This document shows positions 8,701-15,952 of a stretch of 64,000 nt of DNA, one piece after another. The notes below the pieces were generated by a model. It saw only the letters and a list, made by a program, of their open reading frames with translations, searched no databases and was not told where the DNA came from. The translations under genes and the position numbers were made by a program. This DNA comes from Microbacterium album (GTDB lineage Bacteria; Actinomycetota; Actinomycetes; Actinomycetales; Microbacteriaceae). The DNA lies in the NCBI RefSeq assembly GCF_014643695.1, contig NZ_BMJY01000012.1, forward strand, positions 26,259-90,258. Direction: 5' to 3'. Position 1 is the stretch's first letter. Each line of letters starts with the position of its first letter.

Positions 8701-9483
8701 CTTGTTCGCGCGTGCCCGCTTGACGAGGTCCTCGTACGCCGCGAGGAACTCGGTGAAGGAGAGCGTGTCGGCGTTCTTGATGCTCGGCACGAGGAGCGCG
8801 CGCGAGCCGTCGGGCTTGGGGAGGTCGATCGCGATGCCGAGGTTGACGTGCGCGGGGGCCACGACCGACGGCTTGTCGTCGATCTCGGCGTAGAACACGT
8901 TCTGGCTCGGGAACTCCTTGAGCGCCTGCACCAGCGCCCAGCCGATGAGGTGCGTGAAGCTCACCTTGCCGCCGCGGGTGCGCGACATGTGGTTGTTGAT
9001 GACGATCCGGTTGTCGATCATCAGCTTCGCGGGGATCGTGCGCACGCTCGTCGCGGTCGGGACCGTGAGCGACTCGTCCATGTTCCGGGCGAGCGTCTTC
9101 GGCATGCCCTTGAGGACGGTCACCACGTCCTCGTCGGCCTTCTCCTCGGAAGCGGACTTGGCGCCGGAGTCGTCCTTCTTCTCCGGGGCGTCGGCCGGGA
9201 TCGGGGCGGGGGTCGCGGGCTTGGCGGTCGTGCGGGCCACCGGCTGCTGGCCGATCACGGGCACGGGGGCCGTCGGCGGGTGGGCGGTCTGGGCGGCCGA
9301 ACTCCCCGATCCGGACGGGCTGGTCACCCCGGCAGGGTCGTACGCCTCCAGAATCGGCCACCACTCCTTGTCCACCGAGTTCCTGTCGGCCTTGAACTGC
9401 TGGTAGAGCTCGTCCACGAGCCACTGATTGGCCCCGAACTCTCCCTCGCTCGAAGACCCGATGCCCGTTACCTGGCTCGACAC
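5800..9483 (-). CDS. kgd: Multifunctional 2-oxoglutarate dehydrogenase/decarboxylase (Kgd, E1-E2 fusion)
   Basis: The actinobacterial TCA-cycle enzyme that joins an E2-like succinyltransferase domain to a thiamine-diphosphate E1. After the N-terminal segment NQWLVDELYQQF there is a Pro/Ala/Lys-rich linker, then the acyltransferase domain (about 110-340, with the active-site stretch YDHRVIQGAGSGEF). The E1 part follows: AHRGRLNVLTN, GDVKYHLG, the ThDP/Mg region HVNGDDPEAV, YRRRGHNEGDDPS, and a transketolase-like C-terminal domain. I chose the GTG at 9483, reading VSSQVTG, because GAAGG lies nine bases upstream; the frame opens at 9528 and ATG 9504 is another option. A TAGGCT -10 box at 9559-9564 implies a leader of about 70 nt. 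The product is 1227 residues. Confidence 0.95.
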   Translation of the reverse strand: MSSQVTGIGSSSEGEFGANQWLVDELYQQFKADRNSVDKEWWPILEAYDPAGVTSPSGSGSSAAQTAHPPTAPVPVIGQQPVARTTAKPATPAPIPADAPEKKDDSGAKSASEEKADEDVVTVLKGMPKTLARNMDESLTVPTATSVRTIPAKLMIDNRIVINNHMSRTRGGKVSFTHLIGWALVQALKEFPSQNVFYAEIDDKPSVVAPAHVNLGIAIDLPKPDGSRALLVPSIKNADTLSFTEFLAAYEDLVKRARANKLTASDFAGTTISLTNPGGIGTVHSVPRLMKGQGCIIGAGALEYPAEFQGASQKTLNELAIGKTITLTSTYDHRVIQGAGSGEFLKKVHELLIGQRGFYEGIFAALRIPYAPIAWNNDVAIDVSERVDKTARVQELINAYRVRGHLMADVDPLEYVQRVHHDLEIESHGLTFWDLEREFVVDGFGGKRAMKLREVLGVLRDSYCRTTGFEYMHIQDHEQREWFQRKLEVKYTKPEHNDQLRILRKLNEAEAFETFLQTKYVGQKRFSLEGGESLIPLLDRVLQGAAGAGLEGAAIGMAHRGRLNVLTNIAGKTYGEVFQEFEGALPGNKRGSGDVKYHLGTEGTYVGENGEELAVYLAANPSHLETVDGVLEGIVRAKQDRRPVGTFSWLPILVHGDAAFAGQGVVFETLQMSQLRGYRTGGTVHVIVNNQVGFTTLPQDARSSVYASDVAKTIQAPIFHVNGDDPEAVVRVAELAFEYRQRFHRDVVIDLVCYRRRGHNEGDDPSMTQPLMTNLIEAKRSTRRLYTEALVGRGDITEEEYEQAKRDFQERLEVAFAETHAAETGSNPVVDPGAAEDEVVGEPETTGVAVEVIHQVGDAHANKPNGFTVHPKLQQLLDKRVQMSRNGQIDWGFGELLAFGSLLLEGTAVRLAGQDSRRGTFVQRHAVLHDRVNGQEWLPLLNLGENQGRFWVYDSLLSEYAALGFEYGYSVENPDALVLWEAQFGDFVNGAQSIIDEFISSAEQKWGQQSSVVLLLPHGYEGQGPDHSSARIERFLQLCAQDNMTVARPSTPASYFHLLRRQAYSRPRRPLVVFTPKAMLRLRGATSEVEDFTSGRFQPVLDDNRGIDKGAVKKVLLHSGKIHWDLRGELDKRPNPEIALVRVEQFYPAPVEELNAILETYPGAELVWVQEEPENQGAWPFIALEVAGHLNGRGIRVVARTASASPATGSSKVHASEHADLMKRALS

Positions 9484-9522
9484 GGCCGAATCGCCTTCTT
9501 TCATCGGTGAGAATCCGTCCGT

Positions 9523-9541
9523 ACGCACAGCTGCTGTGCGT
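9523..9541 (-). promoter_or_regulatory. Hairpin in the kgd leader
   Basis: ACGCACAG and CTGTGCGT form a perfect 8-bp stem around a CTG loop, between the predicted -10 box (9559-9564) and the kgd start. Function unknown; it may only stabilise the leader. The 330-bp gap 9484-9813 also holds the possible leader ORF and hairpin of the CNNM gene; about 145 bp in its middle (9566-9712) show nothing recognisable. Confidence 0.4.
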
Positions 9542-9712
9542 GACGCGTACGCCTGAAAAGCCTAGCCCAGATCGTCCCGCGGCCGTCGCCCCCCGGAGCG
9601 ATGGTGAGCGCGCTCTCAGCCTGTCCGGGAGCCTGTACGCGGCCCAGGGCGCAGACAGGTGGGAATCCGCCGCGGAGGCGCCGCCCGCGGGCGCGACACG
9701 CCCGCGCGCCCG

Positions 9713-9718
9713 TAAGAT
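9713..9718 (+). promoter_or_regulatory. Candidate -10 box upstream of the CNNM operon
   Basis: TAAGAT, nine bases before the ATG of the possible leader ORF at 9728. No -35 match was found. Confidence 0.4.
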
Positions 9719-9727
9719 GCTGTCACT

Positions 9728-9823
9728 ATGGACGACCCTCCCAGTTGTAGTAGCTCGCCCCACAGCACAGCGATCACGATGACCGCCTCCCCCGCGAGCG
9801 GGGGTGGAATCGGATGGATCTGA
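9728..9823 (+). CDS. Possible 31-codon leader peptide of the CNNM transporter gene
   Basis: An ATG nine bases after a TAAGAT box opens a frame of 31 codons. It ends at a TGA 10 bp inside the downstream gene (start 9814), in another frame. The peptide begins MDDPPS, acidic and proline-rich, the kind of N-terminus known to destabilise ribosomes at low magnesium. Its early codons (CCT, AGT, TGT, AGT) are rare in this genome. The hairpin over the downstream ribosome site lies inside the frame, so translation of the leader would open it. There is no ribosome binding site; it would be leaderless. Coding status is unproven. Confidence 0.4.
   Translation: MDDPPSCSSSPHSTAITMTASPASGGGIGWI
9786..9807 (+). 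promoter_or_regulatory. Hairpin sequestering the CNNM ribosome binding site
   Basis: CCCCCG (9789-9794) and CGGGGG (9799-9804) close on a CGAG tetraloop. Outer CC/GG pairs extend the stem across a T-T mismatch. The only Shine-Dalgarno-like sequence for the gene at 9814, GGGGTGG (9801-9807), is the right arm, so the folded form should block initiation. Confidence 0.5.
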
Positions 9824-11166
9824 TCCTGCTGGGCGTGGGGCTGCTTCTGACCATCGGGACGGGGCTGTTCGTCGCGAGCGAGTTCGCCCTCGTCAACCTG
9901 GACCGGGCCGACCTGGAGGCGCGGCAGGCGCGCGGCGAGTCGCGGCTGTCGCTGACGATCTCGGCGCTGCGCCACACCTCGACGCACCTGTCGAGCGCGC
10001 AGCTGGGCATCACGCTCACGACGCTGCTGACGGGCTACACGATGGAGCCGGCGTTCTCGCGCATGCTCTCTCCCGTGCTGCTCGGCTGGGGGCTCGCGGA
10101 AGCCGCGGTCTCGCCCATCGCGACGATCATCGGGATCGCGGTCGCGACGATCCTGTCGATGATCCTCGGCGAGCTCGTGCCCAAGAACTTCGCCCTCGCG
10201 CTGCCGCTCGCGACCGCAAAGGTGGTCGCGCCGTTCCAGCTCGCCTTCACGGCCGTGTTCCGCCCCGCGATCGCCCTGCTCAACGGCAGCGCCAACAAGG
10301 TCCTGCTGGCCGTGGGCATCGAGCCCAAGGAAGAACTGTCGGGCGCGCGCACCGCGGAGGAGCTGTCGTCGCTCGTGCGCCGCTCGGCGATGGCCGGCGT
10401 GCTCGAGGCCGACACCGCGACCCTGCTCGACCGCAGCCTCACGTTCGCCCGGCTCACCGCGGCCGATGTCATGACCCCGCGCCCGCGCGTGCACGCGGTG
10501 GCGGCCGGCGATTCGGCCGACGAGGTGATCCAGCTGGCCCGCCAGACCGGGCACAGCCGGTTCCCGGTGTTCGACGACTCGATGGACGACATCGTGGGGA
10601 TCGTGCACCTCAAGGCGGCCGTGGCCGTGCCGCGCGAGCGTAGGGCGGACGTGCCGGCGGCGGCGCTCGCGACCGAGCCGCTGCGGGTCCCCGAGACGGT
10701 CCATCTCGACGCGCTCGTCTCCGAGCTCCGCTCGCGCGGCTACCAGATGGCCGTCGTGGTGGACGAGTACGGCGGGACGGCGGGCGTCGTGACGCTCGAG
10801 GATCTCGTGGAGGAGATCGTCGGCGAGGTGTCTGACGAGCACGACCGCCGACTCGCCGGCGTCGTGCGGCACCGCGACTCGCTCACGTTCCCCGGGCAGC
10901 TGCGGCCCGACGAGCTGCGCGACCGGGCCGAGGTCGAGGTGCCCGAGGCCGACGCGTACGACACGGTCGGCGGTTTCATCATGAGCGTGCTGGAGCGCAT
11001 CCCCGTCGTGGGCGACACCGTGCGCGTCGACGACGGGACCCTGACCGTCGAGCGTATGGACGGGCGGCGCGTCGACCGCGTGCGGTTCACCCCCGATCCG
11101 CTGCCGAGCGAGGGGATCGAGGACCTCCCCGTGCCCTCGATGCATGCGAGCGGAGGAGACCGATGA
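9814..11166 (+). CDS. CNNM/CBS-domain protein of the CorC/HlyC (hemolysin-related) family
   Basis: A membrane protein of the CNNM family, which exports or regulates magnesium. Order of domains: DUF21/CNNM transmembrane domain (about 1-190, four hydrophobic segments, beginning LILLGVGLLLTIGTGLFVASEFALVNL); a CBS pair (about 205-335, including the conserved EYGGTAGVVTLEDLVEEIVGE motif written here in part); and a C-terminal CorC_HlyC transporter-associated domain (about 350-435, with DTVGGF). The 450-residue length fits. The stop overlaps the start of the paralogous next gene (ATGA). Older hemolysin annotations of this family are misleading. Confidence 0.9.
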   Translation: MDLILLGVGLLLTIGTGLFVASEFALVNLDRADLEARQARGESRLSLTISALRHTSTHLSSAQLGITLTTLLTGYTMEPAFSRMLSPVLLGWGLAEAAVSPIATIIGIAVATILSMILGELVPKNFALALPLATAKVVAPFQLAFTAVFRPAIALLNGSANKVLLAVGIEPKEELSGARTAEELSSLVRRSAMAGVLEADTATLLDRSLTFARLTAADVMTPRPRVHAVAAGDSADEVIQLARQTGHSRFPVFDDSMDDIVGIVHLKAAVAVPRERRADVPAAALATEPLRVPETVHLDALVSELRSRGYQMAVVVDEYGGTAGVVTLEDLVEEIVGEVSDEHDRRLAGVVRHRDSLTFPGQLRPDELRDRAEVEVPEADAYDTVGGFIMSVLERIPVVGDTVRVDDGTLTVERMDGRRVDRVRFTPDPLPSEGIEDLPVPSMHASGGDR

Positions 11167-12218
11167 GCGACTGGGCCGGACTCGCCTGGCTGGTGGTGCT
11201 GCTGGTCGGCAACGCGTTCTTCGTCGGCGCCGAGTTCGCCGTCATCTCGGCGCGACGCTCGCAGATCGAGCCGCTCGCCGACCGCGGATCACGCGCGGCC
11301 AAGACCGCGCTGTACGCGATGGAGCACGCGACGCTCATGCTCGCGACGTCGCAGCTGGGCATCACGATCTGTTCGCTGCTGATCCTGAACGTCTCGGAGC
11401 CCGCGATCCATCACCTGCTCGCGGTGCCGCTGGGGCTCACGGGCCTGCCGACCGCGCTCGTCGACACTGTGGGATTCATCATCGCGCTGGTCCTGGTGTC
11501 GTACCTGCACGTCGTGTTCGGCGAGATGGTGGCCAAGAACATCGCGTTCTCGGTGCCGGACCGGGCGGTGCTGATCCTCGCGACTCCGCTCGTATGGGTG
11601 TCGAAGCTCTTCCACCCCGTCATCTGGGTGCTCAACTGGGTCGCGAACGGCGTGCTGCGCCTGTGCGGCGTGGAGCCGAAGGACGAGGCGACGTCGACGT
11701 ACACGCTGGACGAGGTCGGCACCATCGTCGCGCAGTCGCGTCGGGAGGGGCTGCTCGACGACCTGTCGGGGGCCGTCGCGGCCGCCGTGGAATTCACGGA
11801 CAAGAAGGCCAAGGACATCGCCGTGCCGCTGGACGACATCGTCGCGCTGCCGGAGACGACCACGCCCGACGAGATCGAGCGCGCCGTGGCCAAGCACGGC
11901 TACTCGCGCTACGTGATCGTCGACGATGAGGGCGAGCCCGTCGGATACGTGCACCTGAAGGACGTCCTGCGCGCCGCGGACGGTCCGGACGAGAGCGCCA
12001 CCGTGTCGCGTCCGATCCCCGCCAAGCGCATCCACCACATGGTGCCGGTGCAGGAATCGACCGATCTGGAGGACGCGCTCGCGCTCATGCGCCGTGCCGG
12101 CCGTCACCTCGCGCGCGTGCGCAACGCACAGGGGGAGACCACCGCGGTGCTGTTCCTGGAGGACATCCTCGAGGAGCTGATCGGCGAGGTCCACGACGCC
12201 ACCCGCCGCGGCCGCTGA
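11163..12218 (+). CDS. Second CNNM/CBS-domain protein, without CorC_HlyC domain
   Basis: Paralogue of the preceding gene, coupled to it by a four-base overlap, which suggests that the two make one heteromeric membrane complex. It has the DUF21 transmembrane domain (about 1-190, including NAFFVGAEFAVISARR and SQLGITICSLLI) and a CBS pair (about 205-345) ending in LFLEDILEELIGEVHDA. It then stops, at 351 residues, so the C-terminal CorC_HlyC domain is absent. Such long-short CNNM pairs are common in actinobacteria. Metal specificity cannot be read from the sequence. Confidence 0.88.
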   Translation: MSDWAGLAWLVVLLVGNAFFVGAEFAVISARRSQIEPLADRGSRAAKTALYAMEHATLMLATSQLGITICSLLILNVSEPAIHHLLAVPLGLTGLPTALVDTVGFIIALVLVSYLHVVFGEMVAKNIAFSVPDRAVLILATPLVWVSKLFHPVIWVLNWVANGVLRLCGVEPKDEATSTYTLDEVGTIVAQSRREGLLDDLSGAVAAAVEFTDKKAKDIAVPLDDIVALPETTTPDEIERAVAKHGYSRYVIVDDEGEPVGYVHLKDVLRAADGPDESATVSRPIPAKRIHHMVPVQESTDLEDALALMRRAGRHLARVRNAQGETTAVLFLEDILEELIGEVHDATRRGR

Positions 12219-12273
12219 CGGGGCGGACCTCGGTTCCGACTGGCTGCGCGGGCTCAACGAGCGGGGAGGGGGC

Positions 12274-13350
12274 TCAGCCGGGGCGGTGGGCGCGGACGTA
12301 CTGCGGGGGCCAGAGCGCTTCGGCCGGTTCGCCGAGCTCGGTCGCGGCGCGCAGGCCGAAGTGCGGGTCGCGCAGCCACTCGCGCGCCGCGAAGATCGCA
12401 TCGGCGGCGCCGTCCTGCAGGATCCGCTCCGCCTGTGCGCCGGAGGTGATGATCCCCACCGCCGCGACGGGGGCGCCCGACAGCTCCCGCACGCGGGCGG
12501 CGTAGGGGACCTGGTATCCCGGGCCGATCGTGAGCTGCTGGTGCGCCACCAGTCCCGCGCTCGACACGTCGATGAGGTCGGCGCCCGCCGCGATCGCCCA
12601 CCGCGCGGCCTCGGCGACGTCCTCGGGCTCGAGGCCGCCGGGGGCCGCGTCCGACGCCGAGAAGCGCACGAGCACGGGCACCGCGTCGCCCACCTCGGCA
12701 CGCACCGCGCGGACGACGTCCACGGTCAGGCGGGCCCGGTTCTCCAGCGAACCGCCCCACGCATCGGTGCGCCGGTTGCTCAGGGGCGAGAGGAACTCGT
12801 GCAGCAGGTAGCCGTGCGCCGCGTGCACCTCGAGCACGTCGAAGCCGGCGTCCACCGCGCGCCGGGCCGCGGCCGCGAACGCCGCGACGACGTCCGCGAT
12901 CCCGGCCTCGTCGAGCGCGCGCGGTTCGGCGAAGCCCTCGTAGGCCACGGCCGACGGCGCGACCGACTGCCAGCCGCCCTGCTCGGCTGGCACGGTGCCG
13001 CTCGCGTCCGCGAACGGCCACCACGTCGACGCCTTCCGGCCGGCGTGGGCCAGCTGCACGCCGACCGCGGCCCCTCGCGCATGGACCGCCTCCACGATCG
13101 GCCGCCACGCGTCGCGCTGCGCGTCGTTCCAGAGCCCCGTGTCGCGCGGCGAGATCCGACCCTCGGGCACGACCGCGGTCGCCTCGGCGACGATCAGGCC
13201 CGCGCCGCCGGAGGCGAACTGCGCCAGGTGCACGTGGTGCCAGTCGTTCGGGACGCCCTCCTCGGCGCTGTACTGGCACATGGGGGCCACCCACAGCCGG
13301 TTGCGGAACGTCGTCTCGCGCAGGCGCAGGGGGCTGAACAGCAGGCTCAT
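12274..13350 (-). CDS. namA: Old yellow enzyme, YqjM/NamA-type NADH:flavin oxidoreductase
   Basis: An FMN-dependent ene-reductase that reduces activated C=C bonds, perhaps for detoxification of electrophiles. The 358-residue TIM barrel begins MSLLFSPLRL and has the YqjM-specific APMCQYS motif, with Cys25 tuning the flavin and Tyr27 beside it. It also has QLAHAGRKAS, the substrate-binding VHAAHGYLLHEFLSP, and the terminal phosphate-binding VGIITSG region. The ATG at 13350 follows GGAG at suitable spacing; the open frame continues upstream but is only GC-driven. It is divergent from nnrD by 54 bp and convergent with the CNNM operon. Confidence 0.93.
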   Translation of the reverse strand: MSLLFSPLRLRETTFRNRLWVAPMCQYSAEEGVPNDWHHVHLAQFASGGAGLIVAEATAVVPEGRISPRDTGLWNDAQRDAWRPIVEAVHARGAAVGVQLAHAGRKASTWWPFADASGTVPAEQGGWQSVAPSAVAYEGFAEPRALDEAGIADVVAAFAAAARRAVDAGFDVLEVHAAHGYLLHEFLSPLSNRRTDAWGGSLENRARLTVDVVRAVRAEVGDAVPVLVRFSASDAAPGGLEPEDVAEAARWAIAAGADLIDVSSAGLVAHQQLTIGPGYQVPYAARVRELSGAPVAAVGIITSGAQAERILQDGAADAIFAAREWLRDPHFGLRAATELGEPAEALWPPQYVRAHRPG

Positions 13351-13404
13351 GGAGCTCCGATCCGGCTCGCCACGCGCCGTCCGGCGCGTGGGTATCGTGT
13401 GGGC

Positions 13405-14355
13405 ATGGCAAGCGGCGACCATCGGGCGCAGCCTCCGGAGTGGACGGCGGCTGATGCCGCGCGCATCCTCCGGGTGCCGACCGACGCCTCCCACAAGTAT
13501 TCCCGCGGAGTGGCCGGCCTGCGCACCGGGTCCGTCTCCTACCCCGGGGCGGCGGTGCTCAGCGTCGAGGGCGCCGCGCGCGCCGGCGCGGGCATGGTGC
13601 GGTGGCTGGGGCCCGTCGAGGTCGCGCGCCTCGTGCTGCAGCGGCGTCCCGAGGTCGTCACGACCCCCGGACGCGTCGACGCGTGGGTGATCGGATCGGG
13701 CACCGACCCCGGGAACCGGGAGCCCGGCGAGACCCTCCGGTTGCGGGAGATCCTCGCCGGTTCCCACCCGGTGGTGGTCGACGCCGGCGCGCTCGACGTG
13801 CTGGACGGTGCCAGTGCGCCGTTCGTGGCCACGCCGCACGCGGGGGAGTTCGCCCGCCTGCGGGAGCGCCTCGGGCTCCCGCAGGCGTCGGGCGAGGCGG
13901 GTGCCGCGGCGGCCGTCCGGGAGACCGCGGCCGCGCTGGGCGGCGTCGTGCTCCTCAAGGGCTCCGAGACGATCGTCGCCGCCCCGTCCGGCTGGGCGAC
14001 GGTCGTCCGCTCCGGCACCCCCTGGCTGGCGACCGCCGGCACGGGCGACGTGCTGGCCGGCGCGCTCGGGGCGCTCGCCGCCGCGGCGGCGGCCGAAGGA
14101 CCCGCGGGCGTGGGCGTGGAGCAGCTGGCGCCCCTCGCCGCGACCGCCGCGTGGGTGCACGGCGTGGCGGGACGTCTGGCCGCCGGGATCGCCGCCACGG
14201 GGATCCCCGCCGCCGGAAGCTCCGCCGCGGCAGGGCCCGCCGGGGGAGGGCCCGTCGCGGCAGGCCCCACCGGAGGAGGACGCCCCATCACCGCTCTCGA
14301 CGTGGCCGAGCGCCTCCCCGAGGCCTGGGCGATCGCGTTCGCGGAGCGTGCGTAG
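13405..14355 (+). CDS. nnrD: ADP-dependent NAD(P)H-hydrate dehydratase
   Basis: Repairs hydrated NADH/NADPH (NADHX, NADPHX). It is a ribokinase-like YjeF C-terminal domain protein with the signatures HKYSRGVAG, ATPHAGEFARL and AGTGDVLAGALG; the GTGD aspartate is catalytic. The ATG at 13405 lies six bases after TATCGT, so the gene is probably leaderless. Length is 316 residues. An unusual Gly/Ala/Pro-rich insertion (IPAAGSSAAAGPAGGG and onward, about 270-300) sits before the last helix and looks like a recent low-complexity expansion. No epimerase (NnrE) domain is fused. Confidence 0.9.
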   Translation: MASGDHRAQPPEWTAADAARILRVPTDASHKYSRGVAGLRTGSVSYPGAAVLSVEGAARAGAGMVRWLGPVEVARLVLQRRPEVVTTPGRVDAWVIGSGTDPGNREPGETLRLREILAGSHPVVVDAGALDVLDGASAPFVATPHAGEFARLRERLGLPQASGEAGAAAAVRETAAALGGVVLLKGSETIVAAPSGWATVVRSGTPWLATAGTGDVLAGALGALAAAAAAEGPAGVGVEQLAPLAATAAWVHGVAGRLAAGIAATGIPAAGSSAAAGPAGGGPVAAGPTGGGRPITALDVAERLPEAWAIAFAERA

Positions 14356-14356
14356 C

Positions 14357-15580
14357 GTGCCGCGGCCCTCGCACCGCCTCGCGCTGTGGGCGTGCTTCAT
14401 CATCGTGCACGCGTGGGTGGCGTGGTTGGGGTGGGTGCTGCCCAACCAGCCGATGGGCGATGTCTACCTCGTGTACGAGCCCTGGTCCCGCGCCGCGCTC
14501 GCCGGGGATGGCATCGTCGGGGTCACCGAGACGTGGGTGTATCCGCACCTCGCGCTCGCCCCCATGGCGCTCGCGCACGCTCTGGCATGGGTCGGCGGCT
14601 ACACCGTCGGGTGGGCGCTGCTGGTCACGGCGTGCGACGCCGTCGCGTTCGGGATGCTGCTGGGCACGGCGGGCTCGCGTTCGCGGCGGCTCGCGGCCTG
14701 GTTCTGGCTCGCCTTCAGCGCCGCGCTCGGCCCCGTGGGCATGTATCGTCTCGACGCGATCACCGTGCCGCTCGCCGTCGCAGGCCTGGTGTGGCTCGCG
14801 CGGCGACCGCTCGTGGGCGCGGCCCTGCTCGCGGCCGGGGCGTGGATCAAGGTGTGGCCGGCGGCCCTGCTCGCCGCCGCCTTCGTCGCGCTGCGGCGAC
14901 GCGCCGACGTCGTCACGGGAGCCATCGTCGTCACGGCCCTCACCGTGGGCGTGATCATCCTGTCCGGCGGAGCCGCCCACCTGCTGGGATTCGTGACGGC
15001 GCAGACCGGCCGCGGCCTGCAGATCGAGGCTCCGGTCAGCACGCCGTATCTCTGGGGTGCCGCCGCGAGGGCAGAGGGATGGTGGCTCTTCTACGACCGC
15101 GACATCCTGACGTTCCAGGTCACGGGCCCGCACGTCGACGCCGTCATCGCGGTCATGACGCCCGTTCTCGCGCTCGCCGCAGCGTCGATCGCGGCGCTGG
15201 GCTGGCACAAGGCCGCGCGCGGCGCCTCCATCGTGCGGCTGCTGCCACCCCTGTCGCTCGCGCTGGTCACGGCGCTCATCGTGTTCAACAAGGTCGGCTC
15301 GCCGCAGTTCCACGTCTGGCTCATCCCGCCGCTGGTGCTGTGGCTCGTGCTCGATCGCCGCCGTGCGTTTCCGCTCGCGGTTCTGGCGCTCGTCGCGGCC
15401 CTCCTGACGCAGCTCGTGTATCCCGTCCTGTACGGACACCTGCTCGCGGCGGCGCCGACCGCGGTGGCGGTGCTCACCGTGCGCAACGCCACGCTGATCG
15501 CGCTGCTGGCGTGGTCCGTCCTGCGTCTCGTCCGCGTCCCCGTCCGCACGGTGCGCGACGCGCCGGCCGTCGTCGTCTGA
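14357..15580 (+). CDS. Polytopic membrane protein, GT87/DUF2029-like glycosyltransferase
   Basis: About ten hydrophobic helices are spread over 407 residues. The first luminal loop, NQPMGDVYLVYEPW, followed by WVYPHLALAP and later GAWIKVWPAALL, resembles the GT-C mannosyltransferases of the GT87/DUF2029 group. These act on polyprenyl-linked sugars in actinobacterial envelope glycolipid synthesis. The acidic residue in the first loop (Asp of GDVY) is the expected catalytic site. The start is taken as GTG 14357 with GGAG ten bases upstream, right after the nnrD stop. Family assignment is from topology and loop motifs only; the acceptor is unknown. Confidence 0.7.
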   Translation: MPRPSHRLALWACFIIVHAWVAWLGWVLPNQPMGDVYLVYEPWSRAALAGDGIVGVTETWVYPHLALAPMALAHALAWVGGYTVGWALLVTACDAVAFGMLLGTAGSRSRRLAAWFWLAFSAALGPVGMYRLDAITVPLAVAGLVWLARRPLVGAALLAAGAWIKVWPAALLAAAFVALRRRADVVTGAIVVTALTVGVIILSGGAAHLLGFVTAQTGRGLQIEAPVSTPYLWGAAARAEGWWLFYDRDILTFQVTGPHVDAVIAVMTPVLALAAASIAALGWHKAARGASIVRLLPPLSLALVTALIVFNKVGSPQFHVWLIPPLVLWLVLDRRRAFPLAVLALVAALLTQLVYPVLYGHLLAAAPTAVAVLTVRNATLIALLAWSVLRLVRVPVRTVRDAPAVVV

Positions 15581-15603
15581 AACCCCTATCGAGAGGAACC
15601 GCC

Positions 15604-15936
15604 ATGCTCGTCGCCTTCTCCGTCGCCCCCTCCGGATCGCCCCGGTCCGGCTCCGAGCCGGCCGACGCGTCGGTCCACGACGCGGTCGCCGCCGCGGTGC
15701 GCGTCGTGCGCGCGTCCGGCCTGCCGCACCGCACGACCTCGATGTTCACCGAGATCGAGGGCGAGACGTGGGACGAGGTGATGGACGTCGTCAAACGCGC
15801 GACCGAGGCCGTGATGCCCTTCGGCTCGCGCGTCTCGCTCGTGCTGAAGGCGGACATCCGACCCGGCTACTCGGGCGAACTCGACGGCAAGATCGAGCGC
15901 CTGGAGCGCGCGATCGAGGAGAGCGCGGCCGACTAG
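15604..15936 (+). CDS. Thiamine-binding protein of the MTH1187/YkoF family
   Basis: A 110-residue ferredoxin-like protein beginning MLVAFSVAPSG. It contains the family segments VVRASGLPHRTTSMFTEIEG, WDEVMDVVKRAT and RVSLVLKADIRPGYSGELDGK (given in part). This small family binds thiamine or hydroxymethylpyrimidine-like ligands and is often filed as DUF77. GAGAGGA stands eight bases before the ATG, and the gene follows the membrane protein by 23 bp, so they may share a transcript. It is convergent with helR, with a gap of 16 bp. Confidence 0.85.
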   Translation: MLVAFSVAPSGSPRSGSEPADASVHDAVAAAVRVVRASGLPHRTTSMFTEIEGETWDEVMDVVKRATEAVMPFGSRVSLVLKADIRPGYSGELDGKIERLERAIEESAAD

Positions 15937-15952
15937 CCGGACCCGCCCGGGA

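Noticed and set aside
9529..9813. M-box magnesium riboswitch before the CNNM genes
   Set aside because: No conserved M-box core could be traced; the simpler leader-frame and hairpin explanation is kept at low confidence.
13351..14445. Upstream extension of the old-yellow-enzyme frame to 723 codons
   Set aside because: It lies antisense to nnrD and is low-complexity; the ATG at 13350 has a ribosome site and matches the family start.
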